Origin: Planctomycetota bacterium
GTDB lineage: Bacteria; Planctomycetota; UBA1135; UBA2386
Direction of reading: 5' to 3'
Assembly: GCA_016794035.1 (NCBI GenBank)
Contig: JAEUHS010000056.1
Coordinates: 1-36,966, forward strand
Length of the DNA: 36,966 nucleotides
The translations under genes were made by a program, and so were the position numbers. Below, in pieces: positions 26,125-33,903 of the stretch; the first letter of the stretch is position 1; each line of letters starts with the position of its first letter. The notes under the pieces were generated by a model, which saw only the letters and a list, made by a program, of their open reading frames with translations, made no database searches and was not told the DNA's origin.

Positions 26125-27318
26125 TTATGCCTCCGCCGGGACATCGTAACCCGCCCCGGCGCGTTTCGCCGCCTCGTAGAGGCCGAGCAACTGCGCCGCG
26201 ACCGCCGTGGGCGCGAATCGGCCCACGCCAGCGCGGGCCGCAGCCACCGTGGCCGCCGTCAATGCGGGCCCTTCGGCGAGCCGCGCCACCGCGGCGCCAA
26301 GGCCCGCCGGCCCGGCCGCGACCGGCACCAGCAACCCGCCGCCCCACCGGCCCAGCACGTCGCGCACGCCGGGCACGTCGTAGCCGACGACCGGCACGCC
26401 GGCGCGAAACGCCTCGACCGCGACCAGCGGACAACCCTCGCGCACGCTCGGCAGCACCAGCGCATCGTAGGCCGGCAGCAGCGACGCGACGTCGGGCTCG
26501 GCGCCGCGCAGGTGCACGCGGCCGCCGGCGACCGCGGCGATGCGCGCCTGCAGACCCGCGCGCTCCGGGCCGTCGCCGAACACGTCGCCGTGCCACCCCG
26601 GCCGATCGGCGAACAGTTCGACGAAGTGCGCGACCCGCTTGATCGGCACCAGGCGGCCGACGCAGGCGAGCCGGAACTGGTCCGGCTCGATGCCGAGGCG
26701 GGCGCGCGCCGCGGCGCGCGGCAGCAGCGGCGCGAACGGCACGGCCGGCGGCACGACCACGAAGCGCTCGCGCGCGGCGATGCCGGCGGCGGCGAGTTCG
26801 TCGGCGCAGCTGTCGCTGACCGCGATCAGCACGTCCGTGCGGGCCGCGAGCCGGCGTTCGAGCCGTTGCAGCCAGGCCGAGACGGCGCGGCCGAAGTAGT
26901 CCTGCAGCACGTGGCCGTGGAACGTGTGCGCGATCACCGCCGCGCCGGCGCGGCGGGCGGCGCGACGTCCGATCCAGCCCGCCTTGCTGGTGTGCGTGTG
27001 CACGACGTCGGCCGGCCATCGCCGCAGCAGGCGCCGCAGCGCGCGCCCGGCCCGCAGGTCCGCCCACGGCGCCACGCCGCGCTGCAGGTGCGGCAGTTCG
27101 ACCCAGCCCTCGGCCGCCGCGCCGCGCTGCAGCGCCTCGCGCCAGTCGAGCCGCGGCACGCCGCCAGCGGTCGGGTCGAGCGCGGCCTCGCCGCGGCCAA
27201 CGACGCCGGTCACCAGCAGGGTGCGCGCGCCGAGGTCCCGGTGCGCGTGCCATAGCGCGATCGCCTGACGCATCGGCCCGCCGAGGTTCGGCCGCGTCAC
27301 CACCCGCATCACGCGCAT
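26125..27318 (-). CDS. Glycosyltransferase family 4 (GT-B fold)
   Basis: A 397-residue cytoplasmic or membrane-associated retaining glycosyltransferase. The N-terminal Rossmann domain begins MRVMRVVTRPNLGGPMRQAI, with the usual glycine loop, and contains DVVHTHTSKAGWIGR and HTFHGHVL. The C-terminal GT1 domain starts at CVGRLVPIKRV and carries the EX7E motif in REGCPLVAVEAFRAGVPVV, which binds the sugar-nucleotide. These enzymes transfer sugars from nucleotide-sugars to lipid carriers, polysaccharides or small molecules. The acceptor is unknown. It is followed within 13 bp by a lipoprotein gene. No other polysaccharide synthesis genes are adjacent, so the product cannot be inferred from context. 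Confidence 0.93.
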   Translation of the reverse strand: MRVMRVVTRPNLGGPMRQAIALWHAHRDLGARTLLVTGVVGRGEAALDPTAGGVPRLDWREALQRGAAAEGWVELPHLQRGVAPWADLRAGRALRRLLRRWPADVVHTHTSKAGWIGRRAARRAGAAVIAHTFHGHVLQDYFGRAVSAWLQRLERRLAARTDVLIAVSDSCADELAAAGIAARERFVVVPPAVPFAPLLPRAAARARLGIEPDQFRLACVGRLVPIKRVAHFVELFADRPGWHGDVFGDGPERAGLQARIAAVAGGRVHLRGAEPDVASLLPAYDALVLPSVREGCPLVAVEAFRAGVPVVGYDVPGVRDVLGRWGGGLLVPVAAGPAGLGAAVARLAEGPALTAATVAAARAGVGRFAPTAVAAQLLGLYEAAKRAGAGYDVPAEA

Positions 27319-27402
27319 GCCGGCAGGCCCTCGTCGTCGCGGTGCATCGGCCCGGCATCATGCGGCGCCGCCGCCGTCCGTGTCGAGGTGCAGCGTCGCG
27401 GA

Positions 27403-27933
27403 TCAGCCGCCGTCGATCATCGGCAGCCAGCTGCAGAGGTACAGGTGCCAACCGAGCAGCAGCGAGTAGCCACCGAACACGAACCACAGGCCGATGCGCG
27501 CCGGGCGGAAGTTCTTGGTCAGCGCCAGGAACGCGCACGCGAGGCCGATGCCGAACGTCTTGAACCACAGGAACGGCCACGGATGGCCGTCGAGGTCGAG
27601 CACGACCTGCACGAACGGATTCAGTTCGCGGCCGCCATGCGACAGGAACAGCAGCGTGAACCAGGCGTCGAGCAGGTTCAGCGCGACGATCGCCGAAACC
27701 AGCAGGAACAGGCGATGGCCGTGCACGTCGACGAACGAACCCTCGCGCTCCTCGGCCCGTCGCACCGTGCGCCGACGGCCGCCGAAGATCGCATGGCGGC
27801 TCCACATCGGCGTCGGCCGGGCGCGCCGATCCGTGCCGCCACGCCGGCCCGCCGCACCGTCGCCGACGACGTAGAGGGCCGGCGAGCCGGGTGCGGCCAG
27901 AGGGTGCAAGCTCGCTGCGGCGCCGGTCGTCAC
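27403..27933 (-). CDS. DUF5658-type integral membrane protein
   Basis: A 176-residue protein. A polar, Arg-rich N-terminus (RRGGTDRRARPTPMWSRHAI, then GGRRRTVRRAEERE) leads into about three membrane segments: LFLLVSAIVALNLLDAWFTLLFL, FLWFKTFGIGLACAFLAL and IGLWFVFGGYSLLLGWHLYL. The motif NLLDAWFTL followed by GGRELNPFV is the signature of the DUF5658 family, for which no function is established. The start is uncertain: GTG 27933 keeps the conserved Arg-rich segment inside the protein, while ATG within PMWSR would remove half of it. It lies 84 bp upstream of the glycosyltransferase gene on the same strand. Confidence 0.75.
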   Translation of the reverse strand: MTTGAAASLHPLAAPGSPALYVVGDGAAGRRGGTDRRARPTPMWSRHAIFGGRRRTVRRAEEREGSFVDVHGHRLFLLVSAIVALNLLDAWFTLLFLSHGGRELNPFVQVVLDLDGHPWPFLWFKTFGIGLACAFLALTKNFRPARIGLWFVFGGYSLLLGWHLYLCSWLPMIDGG

Positions 27934-28012
27934 GCCTGGAACCCTACCATGGGCCGGCGCGCCGGGCGGCGCGCGACCGGGCCCTGCGTCGCTGCCGCCC
28001 ATGCCACCGCGC

Positions 28013-29314
28013 CTAGGCGAACCGGGTGATTCCGGGGCGCGCCACTTCGCCGACCCGCGCCTCGCCGTCCCAGGCCAGCGGCTCGGGCATCAGCACCTCG
28101 GTGCTGTTCCAGGCCTGCTCCCAGGTGATGCGCTGGCCGGTGTACGCCGCCATGCGGCCCATCACCGCCATCAGCGTGCTGTTGCACATGTACTCGCTGT
28201 TGTCGATGCGTTCGCCGCCGCGGATCGCCGCGAACATGTCCGTCAGCTCCCGCTGGTACGACTCGGGCACCTTGCCGTCGAAGTGCCAGTCGTGCGCGCC
28301 CTGGATCGTGTGCTGGAACACGTTGGCGCGCCCTTCGGTGCCGATCACCAGCTCGTTGACGTTGCGCCAGCAGTTGTTCTGCTGCCGGCACGAGCTGTAG
28401 CCGCGGGTGCCGTCCGCCCATTCGTAGGTGGTCGCCATGTGGTCGAACACCGTGCCGAACTTGGGGTCGATGCGCGACTGCCGGCCCCCGAGCGACACCG
28501 CGCTGGTCGGATACACGTCGCGCTTGATCCACGCCATCATGTCCAGCGTGTGGATGTGCTGCTCGGCGATCAGGTCGCCGGACAGCCACGGGTGGTAGAG
28601 CCAGTTGCGCAGCTGCCACTGCAGGTCGGTCCACTGCGGTTCGCGTTCCCAGAACCACAGCTCGTTGGTCAGGTAGTCACCCTGGATCGCCAGGATCTCG
28701 CCGACGCCGCCGGCGTGCAGGCGTTCGATCAGCTGCCGCCGGCCCTCGTGGTAGCGGTAGACCAGGCCGCTGACGACCGTCAGGCCCTTCTGCGCCGCGA
28801 CCTTGCAGGCCTCGTGCACGCGCCGCACGCCGGGCGCGTCGACCGCGATCGGCTTCTCGGCGAAGATGTGCACGCCGCTGGCGACCGCCTTCTCGATCTG
28901 TGCCGGCCGGAACGCCGGCGGCGTCGCCAGCACGATCGCGTCGACGCCGGTCGCCAGCACCTTGTCGATCGCGTCGATGCCGACGAAGCGCCGTTCGGCC
29001 GGCACGTCGATCTGCTCCTGCCGCCCCAGCGCCGTCAGCCCCTCGAGGATGCCGCCGAGGCCGTTCTCGAGCCGATCCGGGAACGCGTCGCCGACGGCGT
29101 GCAGCACGTTCTCCGGGTGCGCGAGCAGCGCATTGGCGGTCGCGCCGGCGCCGCGGCCGCCGATGCCGACGACGCCGACCTTCAGCTTGCCGGTGCCCTG
29201 ATGCACGGGCCCGCTCGCGGCCAGTGCGCTCAGCGAACCGGAACTGGCCAACGCGGCGGCGGACGCCGTGGCGCCCTTGAGGAACGAACGGCGGGTGGGA
29301 CGTGGGCTCGGCAT
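28013..29314 (-). CDS. Gfo/Idh/MocA family oxidoreductase with Tat signal
   Basis: A 433-residue enzyme with a twin-arginine signal RRSFLKG (residues 8-14) and hydrophobic A-rich stretch, so it is exported folded with its cofactor. The Rossmann domain has VGVVGIGGRG (46-55) for NAD(P) binding and the EKP motif (EKPIAV, 153-158), both hallmarks of the family. The C-terminal half contains GDLIAEQHIHTLDMMAW with the conserved His used in catalysis. Members oxidise or reduce sugars and related polyols; Planctomycetes typically carry many Tat-exported copies. The start ATG has GGAG 7 nt upstream. It is divergent from the TPR lipoprotein gene (147 bp). Substrate unknown. Confidence 0.93.
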   Translation of the reverse strand: MPSPRPTRRSFLKGATASAAALASSGSLSALAASGPVHQGTGKLKVGVVGIGGRGAGATANALLAHPENVLHAVGDAFPDRLENGLGGILEGLTALGRQEQIDVPAERRFVGIDAIDKVLATGVDAIVLATPPAFRPAQIEKAVASGVHIFAEKPIAVDAPGVRRVHEACKVAAQKGLTVVSGLVYRYHEGRRQLIERLHAGGVGEILAIQGDYLTNELWFWEREPQWTDLQWQLRNWLYHPWLSGDLIAEQHIHTLDMMAWIKRDVYPTSAVSLGGRQSRIDPKFGTVFDHMATTYEWADGTRGYSSCRQQNNCWRNVNELVIGTEGRANVFQHTIQGAHDWHFDGKVPESYQRELTDMFAAIRGGERIDNSEYMCNSTLMAVMGRMAAYTGQRITWEQAWNSTEVLMPEPLAWDGEARVGEVARPGITRFA

Positions 29315-29371
29315 GGCGTGGCTCCGGGTCCGGGCAGCCTACCCCGGTCCCCGGCCGCCGTCCCCTTGCCT

Positions 29372-29400
29372 TTGCCGGGAACCACCGACTGCCGTATCCT
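29372..29400 (+). promoter_or_regulatory. Candidate sigma-70-type promoter for the TPR lipoprotein-rnpA-yidD run
   Basis: TTGCCG (29372-29377), 17 bp, then TATCCT (29395-29400), in the 147-bp divergent region and about 60 nt before the start codon at 29462. Spacing is ideal; -35 and -10 each keep four of six consensus bases. It is the only convincing pair I found in this intergenic region. Confidence 0.4.
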
Positions 29401-29461
29401 CGCGCCCTTCCCGGATCGGCGCACCCCTCCGCCGCTCCCCCTCGAACCGCCCCGATCGCCG

Positions 29462-30427
29462 ATGCGCCACGCCGTCCTCCTGCTGCTGCTGTGCGGCTGC
29501 AGTTCCCTCACGCACGAGCAGCAGCAGCTGCTCGCCGGCCACCAGCGCAACGCCAAGTACTACCTCGAGGGCGGCCGCATCGACCAGGCGCTGGACCAGA
29601 TCGACCGCGGCCTCGCGATCGAGCCCGACGACTACCAGCTGCGGGCGATGCGCGGCAGGGTGCTGCTGCAGCAGAGCGCCAGTTCGATGAGCACCGACCA
29701 CCAACTGCTCGACGAGGCGACGGCGATCCTCGCGGACGTCTACCGGTCGCGTTCGGCGACGCGCCACGAGCCGTTCGTGCTGCTGCCGTACGCGCTGGCG
29801 CTGCAGAAGCAGGGCCGGCGGCGGCTCGGCGAGGAGGTGCGACTGCGCGGCCAGGCGTCGCGCGCGCCGAATCCGCAGGAGTTGCTGGCCGCCGCCGACG
29901 TGCAGCGCGACGAAGCGCTGGACCGGCTGACGCGCGCGCGCGACGTGCTCGACGTGCTGATCGATCGCGGCGAGCTGCTGCGGCCAGCATGGAACCACAA
30001 GCTGCAGATCGCCCAGGACCTCGGCGACGACGCGGGACTGGTCGCCGCCGCGCAGGCCTACCTCGAGCAGGCGGCCAAGGACCAGGCCGTGGTGCGGCGC
30101 GAGATCGACCGCACCACGGTCCCGGCCTACGAGGCCGAACAGGTGCAGCGCCTGCGCAGCCTGCAGGCCGAGGAACTCGAGGTGCGCGCGCTGCTGGCCG
30201 ACCATCACTTCTCGCGCCAGCAGTACGAAGCGGCGCTGGCGCAGCTCAACCGCGTGCTCGAACTCGAGCCGCAGCGCCTGACCGACTACTACAACCGCGG
30301 CCGCGTGCTGATGGAGCTGGGACGCGCGGACGAGGCGAAGGCCGACTTCAAGAAGTTCGTCGAGAACAGCACGCTGCCGGCGACGAACGACAAGATCGCG
30401 CTGGCGATGAAGGCGCTGTATCCGTGA
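29462..30427 (+). CDS. TPR-containing lipoprotein
   Basis: A 321-residue protein with a very short signal peptide MRHAVLLLLLCGC whose lipobox LCGC makes C13 the lipidated residue. The mature protein is helical with TPR-like units near the start (YLEGGRIDQALDQIDRGLAIEPDD) and end (SRQQYEAALAQLNRVLELEP then RVLMELGRADEAKADF). Between them is a charged, coiled-coil-prone stretch (about 130-235). This layout suggests a protein-interaction scaffold on the envelope; the partner is unknown. It starts the plus-strand run that continues with rnpA 10 bp downstream, so the RNase P protein is probably transcribed from this gene's promoter. Confidence 0.8.
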   Translation: MRHAVLLLLLCGCSSLTHEQQQLLAGHQRNAKYYLEGGRIDQALDQIDRGLAIEPDDYQLRAMRGRVLLQQSASSMSTDHQLLDEATAILADVYRSRSATRHEPFVLLPYALALQKQGRRRLGEEVRLRGQASRAPNPQELLAAADVQRDEALDRLTRARDVLDVLIDRGELLRPAWNHKLQIAQDLGDDAGLVAAAQAYLEQAAKDQAVVRREIDRTTVPAYEAEQVQRLRSLQAEELEVRALLADHHFSRQQYEAALAQLNRVLELEPQRLTDYYNRGRVLMELGRADEAKADFKKFVENSTLPATNDKIALAMKALYP

Positions 30428-30437
30428 CGCCGCGCGC

Positions 30438-30872
30438 ATGACCGGCCAGCCGCCCGATGGTTCCGGCGCGGCGCCGCCGCCGGCCCGGGCCACGCTGCAG
30501 GCGCGGCAGCGGCTGCGCACGCAGCGGCACTTCCGCCGCGTCTACCAGCGCGGCCAGCGCGCCTCGGGGCAGTGGCTGACCGTGGTGGTGTTGCCGGTGC
30601 CCGACGCCGGCGGCCCCGCGGCGTCGCGGCTCGGCGTCTCGGTCAGCAAGGACCACGGCGGCGCCGTGCGGCGCAACAAGCTGAAGCGCCTGCTGCGCGA
30701 GGCCTTCCGCCTCGAACGCCACCAGCTGCCGCACGCGCTCGACGTGGTGCTGATCCCACGGCAACGCACCGAGGACTTCCCGCTCGCCGCGTTGCGGGCC
30801 GAACTGGTGCCGTTGCTGCGGCGCGCGCTCGCCAAACCGCCGGAGCAACGGCGCCGCCGGAGCCGGCCGTGA
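30438..30872 (+). CDS. rnpA: Ribonuclease P protein component
   Basis: Protein subunit of RNase P, which helps the catalytic RNA cleave the 5' leader from pre-tRNA. It has 144 residues, somewhat longer than usual because of Pro/Ala-rich N-terminal (about 20 residues) and Arg-rich C-terminal tails. The core contains LRTQRHFRRVYQRGQRASGQ and the RNR signature RRNKLKRLLREAFR, with the preceding SKDHGGAVRRN in place of the common SKKVGNAVVRN. Starts 10 bp after the TPR lipoprotein gene. Its TGA overlaps the GTG start of yidD (GTGA). The usual upstream partner rpmH is absent here. Confidence 0.95.
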   Translation: MTGQPPDGSGAAPPPARATLQARQRLRTQRHFRRVYQRGQRASGQWLTVVVLPVPDAGGPAASRLGVSVSKDHGGAVRRNKLKRLLREAFRLERHQLPHALDVVLIPRQRTEDFPLAALRAELVPLLRRALAKPPEQRRRRSRP

Positions 30873-31126
30873 AGTGGCTGCTGATGCTGCCGGTCTGGCT
30901 CTACCGCCGGCTGGTGAGCCCGTGGAAGCCGGCGACCTGTCGCTTCCGGCCGACGTGTTCGTGCTACGCGATGGAGGCGCTGCGCACCCACGGCGCACTG
31001 CGCGGTTCGTGGCTGACGGCACGGCGGCTGCTGCGCTGCCATCCGTTCACCGAGCCCGACTTCGACCCGGTGCCGCCGGCCGTCACGGCGAGAGCATCGG
31101 GAACGGATCGACCGCTGCCGCACTGA
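30869..31126 (+). CDS. yidD: Membrane protein insertion efficiency factor YidD
   Basis: An 85-residue protein. The core matches YidD/DUF37: WLYRRLVSPWKPATCRFRPT then CSCYAMEAL with the three conserved Cys, and RRLLRCHPFTEPDFDPVPP at the end of the core. YidD is a small membrane-associated protein that helps YidC-dependent insertion. The GTG start overlaps the rnpA stop and has CCGGAG 7 nt upstream, consistent with coupling. The C-terminal ~15 residues after DPVPP are extra; the last 44 nt overlap the end of the oppositely transcribed one-TM protein gene. yidC, the usual next gene, is not here. Confidence 0.95.
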   Translation: MKWLLMLPVWLYRRLVSPWKPATCRFRPTCSCYAMEALRTHGALRGSWLTARRLLRCHPFTEPDFDPVPPAVTARASGTDRPLPH

Positions 31127-31511
31127 CCAACACCTGGCGGTCGACGCGCACCAGACCATCGGGACGGTCGCAGCCACGCAGCAGGCGCTGCAGCCCGGCG
31201 TCGTCGAGAAACCACTCGGCGCGCACGACGGTGGCGACGGACAGGCGCGCCACGACCTGCGGGTCGTCGCCGACCTGGACGCAGAGCGGCGGCGCCACCA
31301 CGGGCAGGGGTGGGAACGTCGGCTCGGCATCCGCGACGCCGCCCTGGGACCAGAGCGCGACCAGAGCGATCAGCACCGACACGGCGATACCGGCACGCGC
31401 CAGCTGGCGACGACGGCGGCGGCGGCGCATGGCGCCGAGCAGACCGGGCAACGCCGCCCCCATGCGGGCACGCGCCAGTTCGCTGAGCTGCCATGCCCGG
31501 TGCTCAACCAT
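31083..31511 (-). CDS. One-TM protein encoded with the ECF sigma factor, possible anti-sigma factor
   Basis: A 142-residue protein of unrecognised family. About 30 cytoplasmic residues precede a strongly basic patch (RRRRRRR, about 30-37), one transmembrane helix AGIAVSVLIALVALW (about 40-55) and an ~85-residue extracytoplasmic domain with two Cys (PLCVQV, RGCDRP) that could be disulfide-linked. Topology, size and overlap of its start with the sigma gene stop by 8 nt are those of an anti-sigma factor. The zinc motif HxxxCxxC of ZAS-type anti-sigmas is absent, so that role is inferred from position only. Its 3' end overlaps yidD by 44 nt on the other strand. Confidence 0.6.
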   Translation of the reverse strand: MVEHRAWQLSELARARMGAALPGLLGAMRRRRRRRQLARAGIAVSVLIALVALWSQGGVADAEPTFPPLPVVAPPLCVQVGDDPQVVARLSVATVVRAEWFLDDAGLQRLLRGCDRPDGLVRVDRQVLVSAAAVDPFPMLSP

Positions 31512-32079
31512 GCCACCACTCCCGGGCCCGCTGCCGCAATCGCAGCAGCGTGCGCCGCAGGCGACCGTGCGCCGCATCCTCGCTGAGGCCCAACGCCGCG
31601 GCGGCGGCCGCCACCGTCGTCGATGCACCAAAGCGCGCCGTCACCAACTCGCGGTCGGTTGGCGACAGATCCGCGAGACTCGCCAGCAGCCACGCGTGCC
31701 GTTCGTTGGCGACCAGCTGCAGCCACGGTTCGTCGGCGTGGGGTTCGCGGGCGCCGTCGGCCACGCGTTCGCGGCGGTCGCGCCGGGCCTCGGCGCGCAA
31801 CCGATCGGTGACCGCGTTGGCGACCGTGCGGGTCACCCACGCCCGCACCGCGATGTCGTCGCGCAGCGCCGGCAGCTTGTTCACGACCTTCAGCATCACG
31901 TCCTGCACCACGTCGAGCGAGAACGACTCGTCGCGCCGGCCGATCGCCTTCGCCAAGGCCAGGGTCGGCGCGAACCAGGCCTCGTAGAACACCACGAACG
32001 CCGCCTCGTCGCCCGCGGCGATCCGGCGGGCGAGTTCGCGGACGGGCGCGTCGGGACGCTGCGCAGATGGCGGCAGCAC
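31504..32079 (-). CDS. ECF-type RNA polymerase sigma factor
   Basis: A 191-residue sigma-70 family protein with only regions 2 and 4. Region 2 runs from ARRIAAGDEAAFVVFYEAWF through SLDVVQDVMLKVVNKLP (binds core RNA polymerase and the -10 element) to AVRAWVTRTVANAVTDRLR. Region 4 (about 130-185) is LADLSPTDRELVTARFGA then VAAAAAALGLSEDAAHGRLR, a helix-turn-helix for the -35 element. The start is uncertain: GTG 32079 begins 10 nt after the STN gene stop and suits the family length; ATG 32169 would overlap that gene by 80 nt. It is the middle gene of a three-gene minus-strand set and probably controls its own operon or envelope genes. Confidence 0.88.
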   Translation of the reverse strand: MLPPSAQRPDAPVRELARRIAAGDEAAFVVFYEAWFAPTLALAKAIGRRDESFSLDVVQDVMLKVVNKLPALRDDIAVRAWVTRTVANAVTDRLRAEARRDRRERVADGAREPHADEPWLQLVANERHAWLLASLADLSPTDRELVTARFGASTTVAAAAAALGLSEDAAHGRLRRTLLRLRQRAREWWHG

Positions 32080-32089
32080 GGCATCGCCG

Positions 32090-32809
32090 TCAGCGCGTCG
32101 CCTTGGTGGGCTCGGTGGTCTTCGTGTCGGGGGCACCACCGAAACGGCGGGCACGCTGTTCACGCGCATCGAGATCGTTCGCCATCACCGCGAGCGCCTC
32201 ACTGGCGTTGGCGACCTGCTCGTTCGTGCCACGCACGAGCAGCAGGCCGGAGTCCTTGTGGAAGCGCAGCAACGGCGCCCTGCCGTCGGCGGTGGTCACC
32301 AGCTCGACCGCCGACAGGATCGTCTCGACCGCGAGCGGTTCGACGCCCAACCCGGAGCCGCGCGGCATCGTCAGGTTGTTCAACGTGAACACGCGCTGCA
32401 CCACCTGGTCCGCCGATGGCGTGCCGACGACGCCCGGCTGTCGGCGTTCCATCGCGAGGATCGTGTAGACCGGCTGGCCCTGGCCACCGGAGTCCTTGAC
32501 GCGCACCTCGACCGGGCCTTCGACCACCATGCAGGCGCTCTCCAGGGCCTGCTCGAGTCCGGCACCACGCAGCTCCAGCGGTGGCACCCTCGCCTCGGCG
32601 GCGCGCGTCGCCATGACGATGTTGGCATTCGGCTCGGCGCCGCGCACCGCGGCCACGAACTGCGCCAACGTGCCGCCCGGGAACGTCATCGACACGACGA
32701 CCGGCGACTCCTTCTCCCGCGACCGGCCCGGCGTCGGTCCCGTCGCCTCCTGGGCGGGCAGACAGAAGCACACCACGGACAGGGCGGCACAAGTGCGAAG
32801 GACGGCCAT
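32090..32809 (-). CDS. Secreted STN/secretin-N domain protein
   Basis: A 239-residue exported protein. The signal peptide is MAVLRTCAALSVVCFCLPAQ. The first mature domain, VVVSMTFPGGTLAQFVAAVR to GAGLEQALESACMVV (about residues 35-95), has the STN/secretin N0 pattern, with an alpha-beta fold of the type found at the N-terminus of secretins and FecA-type receptors. The second, RVFTLNNLTMPRGSG to LRFHKDSGLLLVRGTNEQV (about 135-210), resembles a secretin N1 domain. There is no beta-barrel part, so it cannot form a pore itself. A good GAGGAG lies 4 nt before ATG 32809; ATG 32836 would add a basic n-region. Followed by the ECF sigma gene with a 10-bp gap. Confidence 0.7.
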   Translation of the reverse strand: MAVLRTCAALSVVCFCLPAQEATGPTPGRSREKESPVVVSMTFPGGTLAQFVAAVRGAEPNANIVMATRAAEARVPPLELRGAGLEQALESACMVVEGPVEVRVKDSGGQGQPVYTILAMERRQPGVVGTPSADQVVQRVFTLNNLTMPRGSGLGVEPLAVETILSAVELVTTADGRAPLLRFHKDSGLLLVRGTNEQVANASEALAVMANDLDAREQRARRFGGAPDTKTTEPTKATR

Positions 32810-33012
32810 CGATCTCCTCGGGTTGCGTTTCGACATGCCCAGGAGACGACACCGACTGACGGAACCGTCGCCGGCGGAGGGAAAATTCCGGCCGCAGACC
32901 TGCTTCGTCCCGGCCTTGCGCTCCGCCGGCAGCCCGTCGCCGGCGTAGGCACGGTTCTGCTGGGAGGCCATCAGGCGCCGGTGCGCAGCTGGCCATCGCC
33001 GCGGGCCGCCGT
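32810..33012. other. 203-bp intergenic region upstream of the STN gene
   Basis: This region should contain the promoter of the STN-sigma operon (minus strand) and the end of the exonuclease transcript. A 12-bp inverted repeat GACGG-AA-CCGTC at 32858-32869 lies about 50 bp ahead of the STN start. I could not identify an ECF-type GGAAC/CGTC promoter pair with correct spacing. No small gene is convincing. Confidence 0.35.
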
Positions 33013-33903
33013 CTACGGCGCCGCTGCCGGGCCGGGCCCGGCAGCCTGCGCTCCGCCGCCCAGCAGACCGAGCAGTGCCACCAGGCTCAGCACGTCGAGG
33101 CGATTGTGCTCCAGCACGCGGTCCACGGGCCCGGTCCGGTCGCGGATCCAGTCGAGGAACGCTGCCGGCGCCTCGCTGCCGGGCAGATCGTCGTTGCGGT
33201 GCAGGCCGAGCAGGTGTGCCTCGACGGTCTTGAGCCGCGTGTCGGGCAGCTGCTTGCCGTGCGTGCGGCGCACGAGGTGGTAGAGGTCGAGGTGCGGCGC
33301 GGTCAGCACCGACGAACGGATCTTGTGCACCGCCATGCGCGCGGCGATGCGGTGGCGGTCGTAGCTCTTGCCGACGAACGTGACCGGCACCGGGTACGTG
33401 CGCAGCCGCGCGGCGACGTGGCGCAGCATCGCCGGTTCTTCGCCGAAGTCGCGCAGGAACAGCTGCTCGAGCACCAGTTCGTCGCCACAGAGAAACGCCA
33501 GGCCGTAGGCGAACACGACCGTGCCCGCACCACCCGCGAGGCCCGTGGTCTCGGTGTCGAGGAACAGGCAGCGCCGCGCGTCGAGCGCGGCGAAGCCGGG
33601 TTCCTTCGCCAGCGCCGCGAGCCGCGCGCCGTCGAGACGGCCCACGGCGGCCAGCGGTGCGGTGCCGTGCACGTGCCGCAGCGGGTAGCGCAGTTCGCGC
33701 CGCCACAGCGCACCGTGCGCCGTCTGTTCCTCGGTGCCAGACGGCAGTTCGACGACCGCGCGAGGGGGCGCCGCGAACTGCTCGCGCCGACGCTGCAGGA
33801 ACGCTCGCATGCCGTCCCCGCGCGGGTTCGGCGCAACCACCGGCGGCGCCTGGCGGTCGACGCGGAACGCGCGCCGCAGCTTGTCGCGGTCGGGTGCTAC
33901 CAC
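33013..33903 (-). CDS. RNase H-like DEDD exonuclease, MrfB/YprB-like
   Basis: A 296-residue nuclease of the YprB/RNase H-like type. The DEDD motifs are visible: FLDTETTGLAGGAGT (first Asp and Glu, about residues 115-130), VGKSYDRHRI (Asp), LDLYHLVRR and EHNRLDVLSLVALL (last Asp, near the C-terminus). In Bacillus subtilis the equivalent MrfB acts with helicase MrfA to repair mitomycin C damage independently of UvrABC; I infer the same pairing here. The GTG start (33903-33901) overlaps the helicase stop by 7 nt, with GAGG 4 nt upstream, so the two proteins are co-translated. About 100 N-terminal residues precede the nuclease core; the C-terminal TPR region of B. subtilis YprB is missing. Confidence 0.85.
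   Translation of the reverse strand: MVAPDRDKLRRAFRVDRQAPPVVAPNPRGDGMRAFLQRRREQFAAPPRAVVELPSGTEEQTAHGALWRRELRYPLRHVHGTAPLAAVGRLDGARLAALAKEPGFAALDARRCLFLDTETTGLAGGAGTVVFAYGLAFLCGDELVLEQLFLRDFGEEPAMLRHVAARLRTYPVPVTFVGKSYDRHRIAARMAVHKIRSSVLTAPHLDLYHLVRRTHGKQLPDTRLKTVEAHLLGLHRNDDLPGSEAPAAFLDWIRDRTGPVDRVLEHNRLDVLSLVALLGLLGGGAQAAGPGPAAAP

Noticed and set aside
32810..32971. Upstream extension of the STN protein to a Met at 32971
   Set aside because: It would put about 50 polar residues before the signal peptide, and the GAGGAG site clearly serves 32809.
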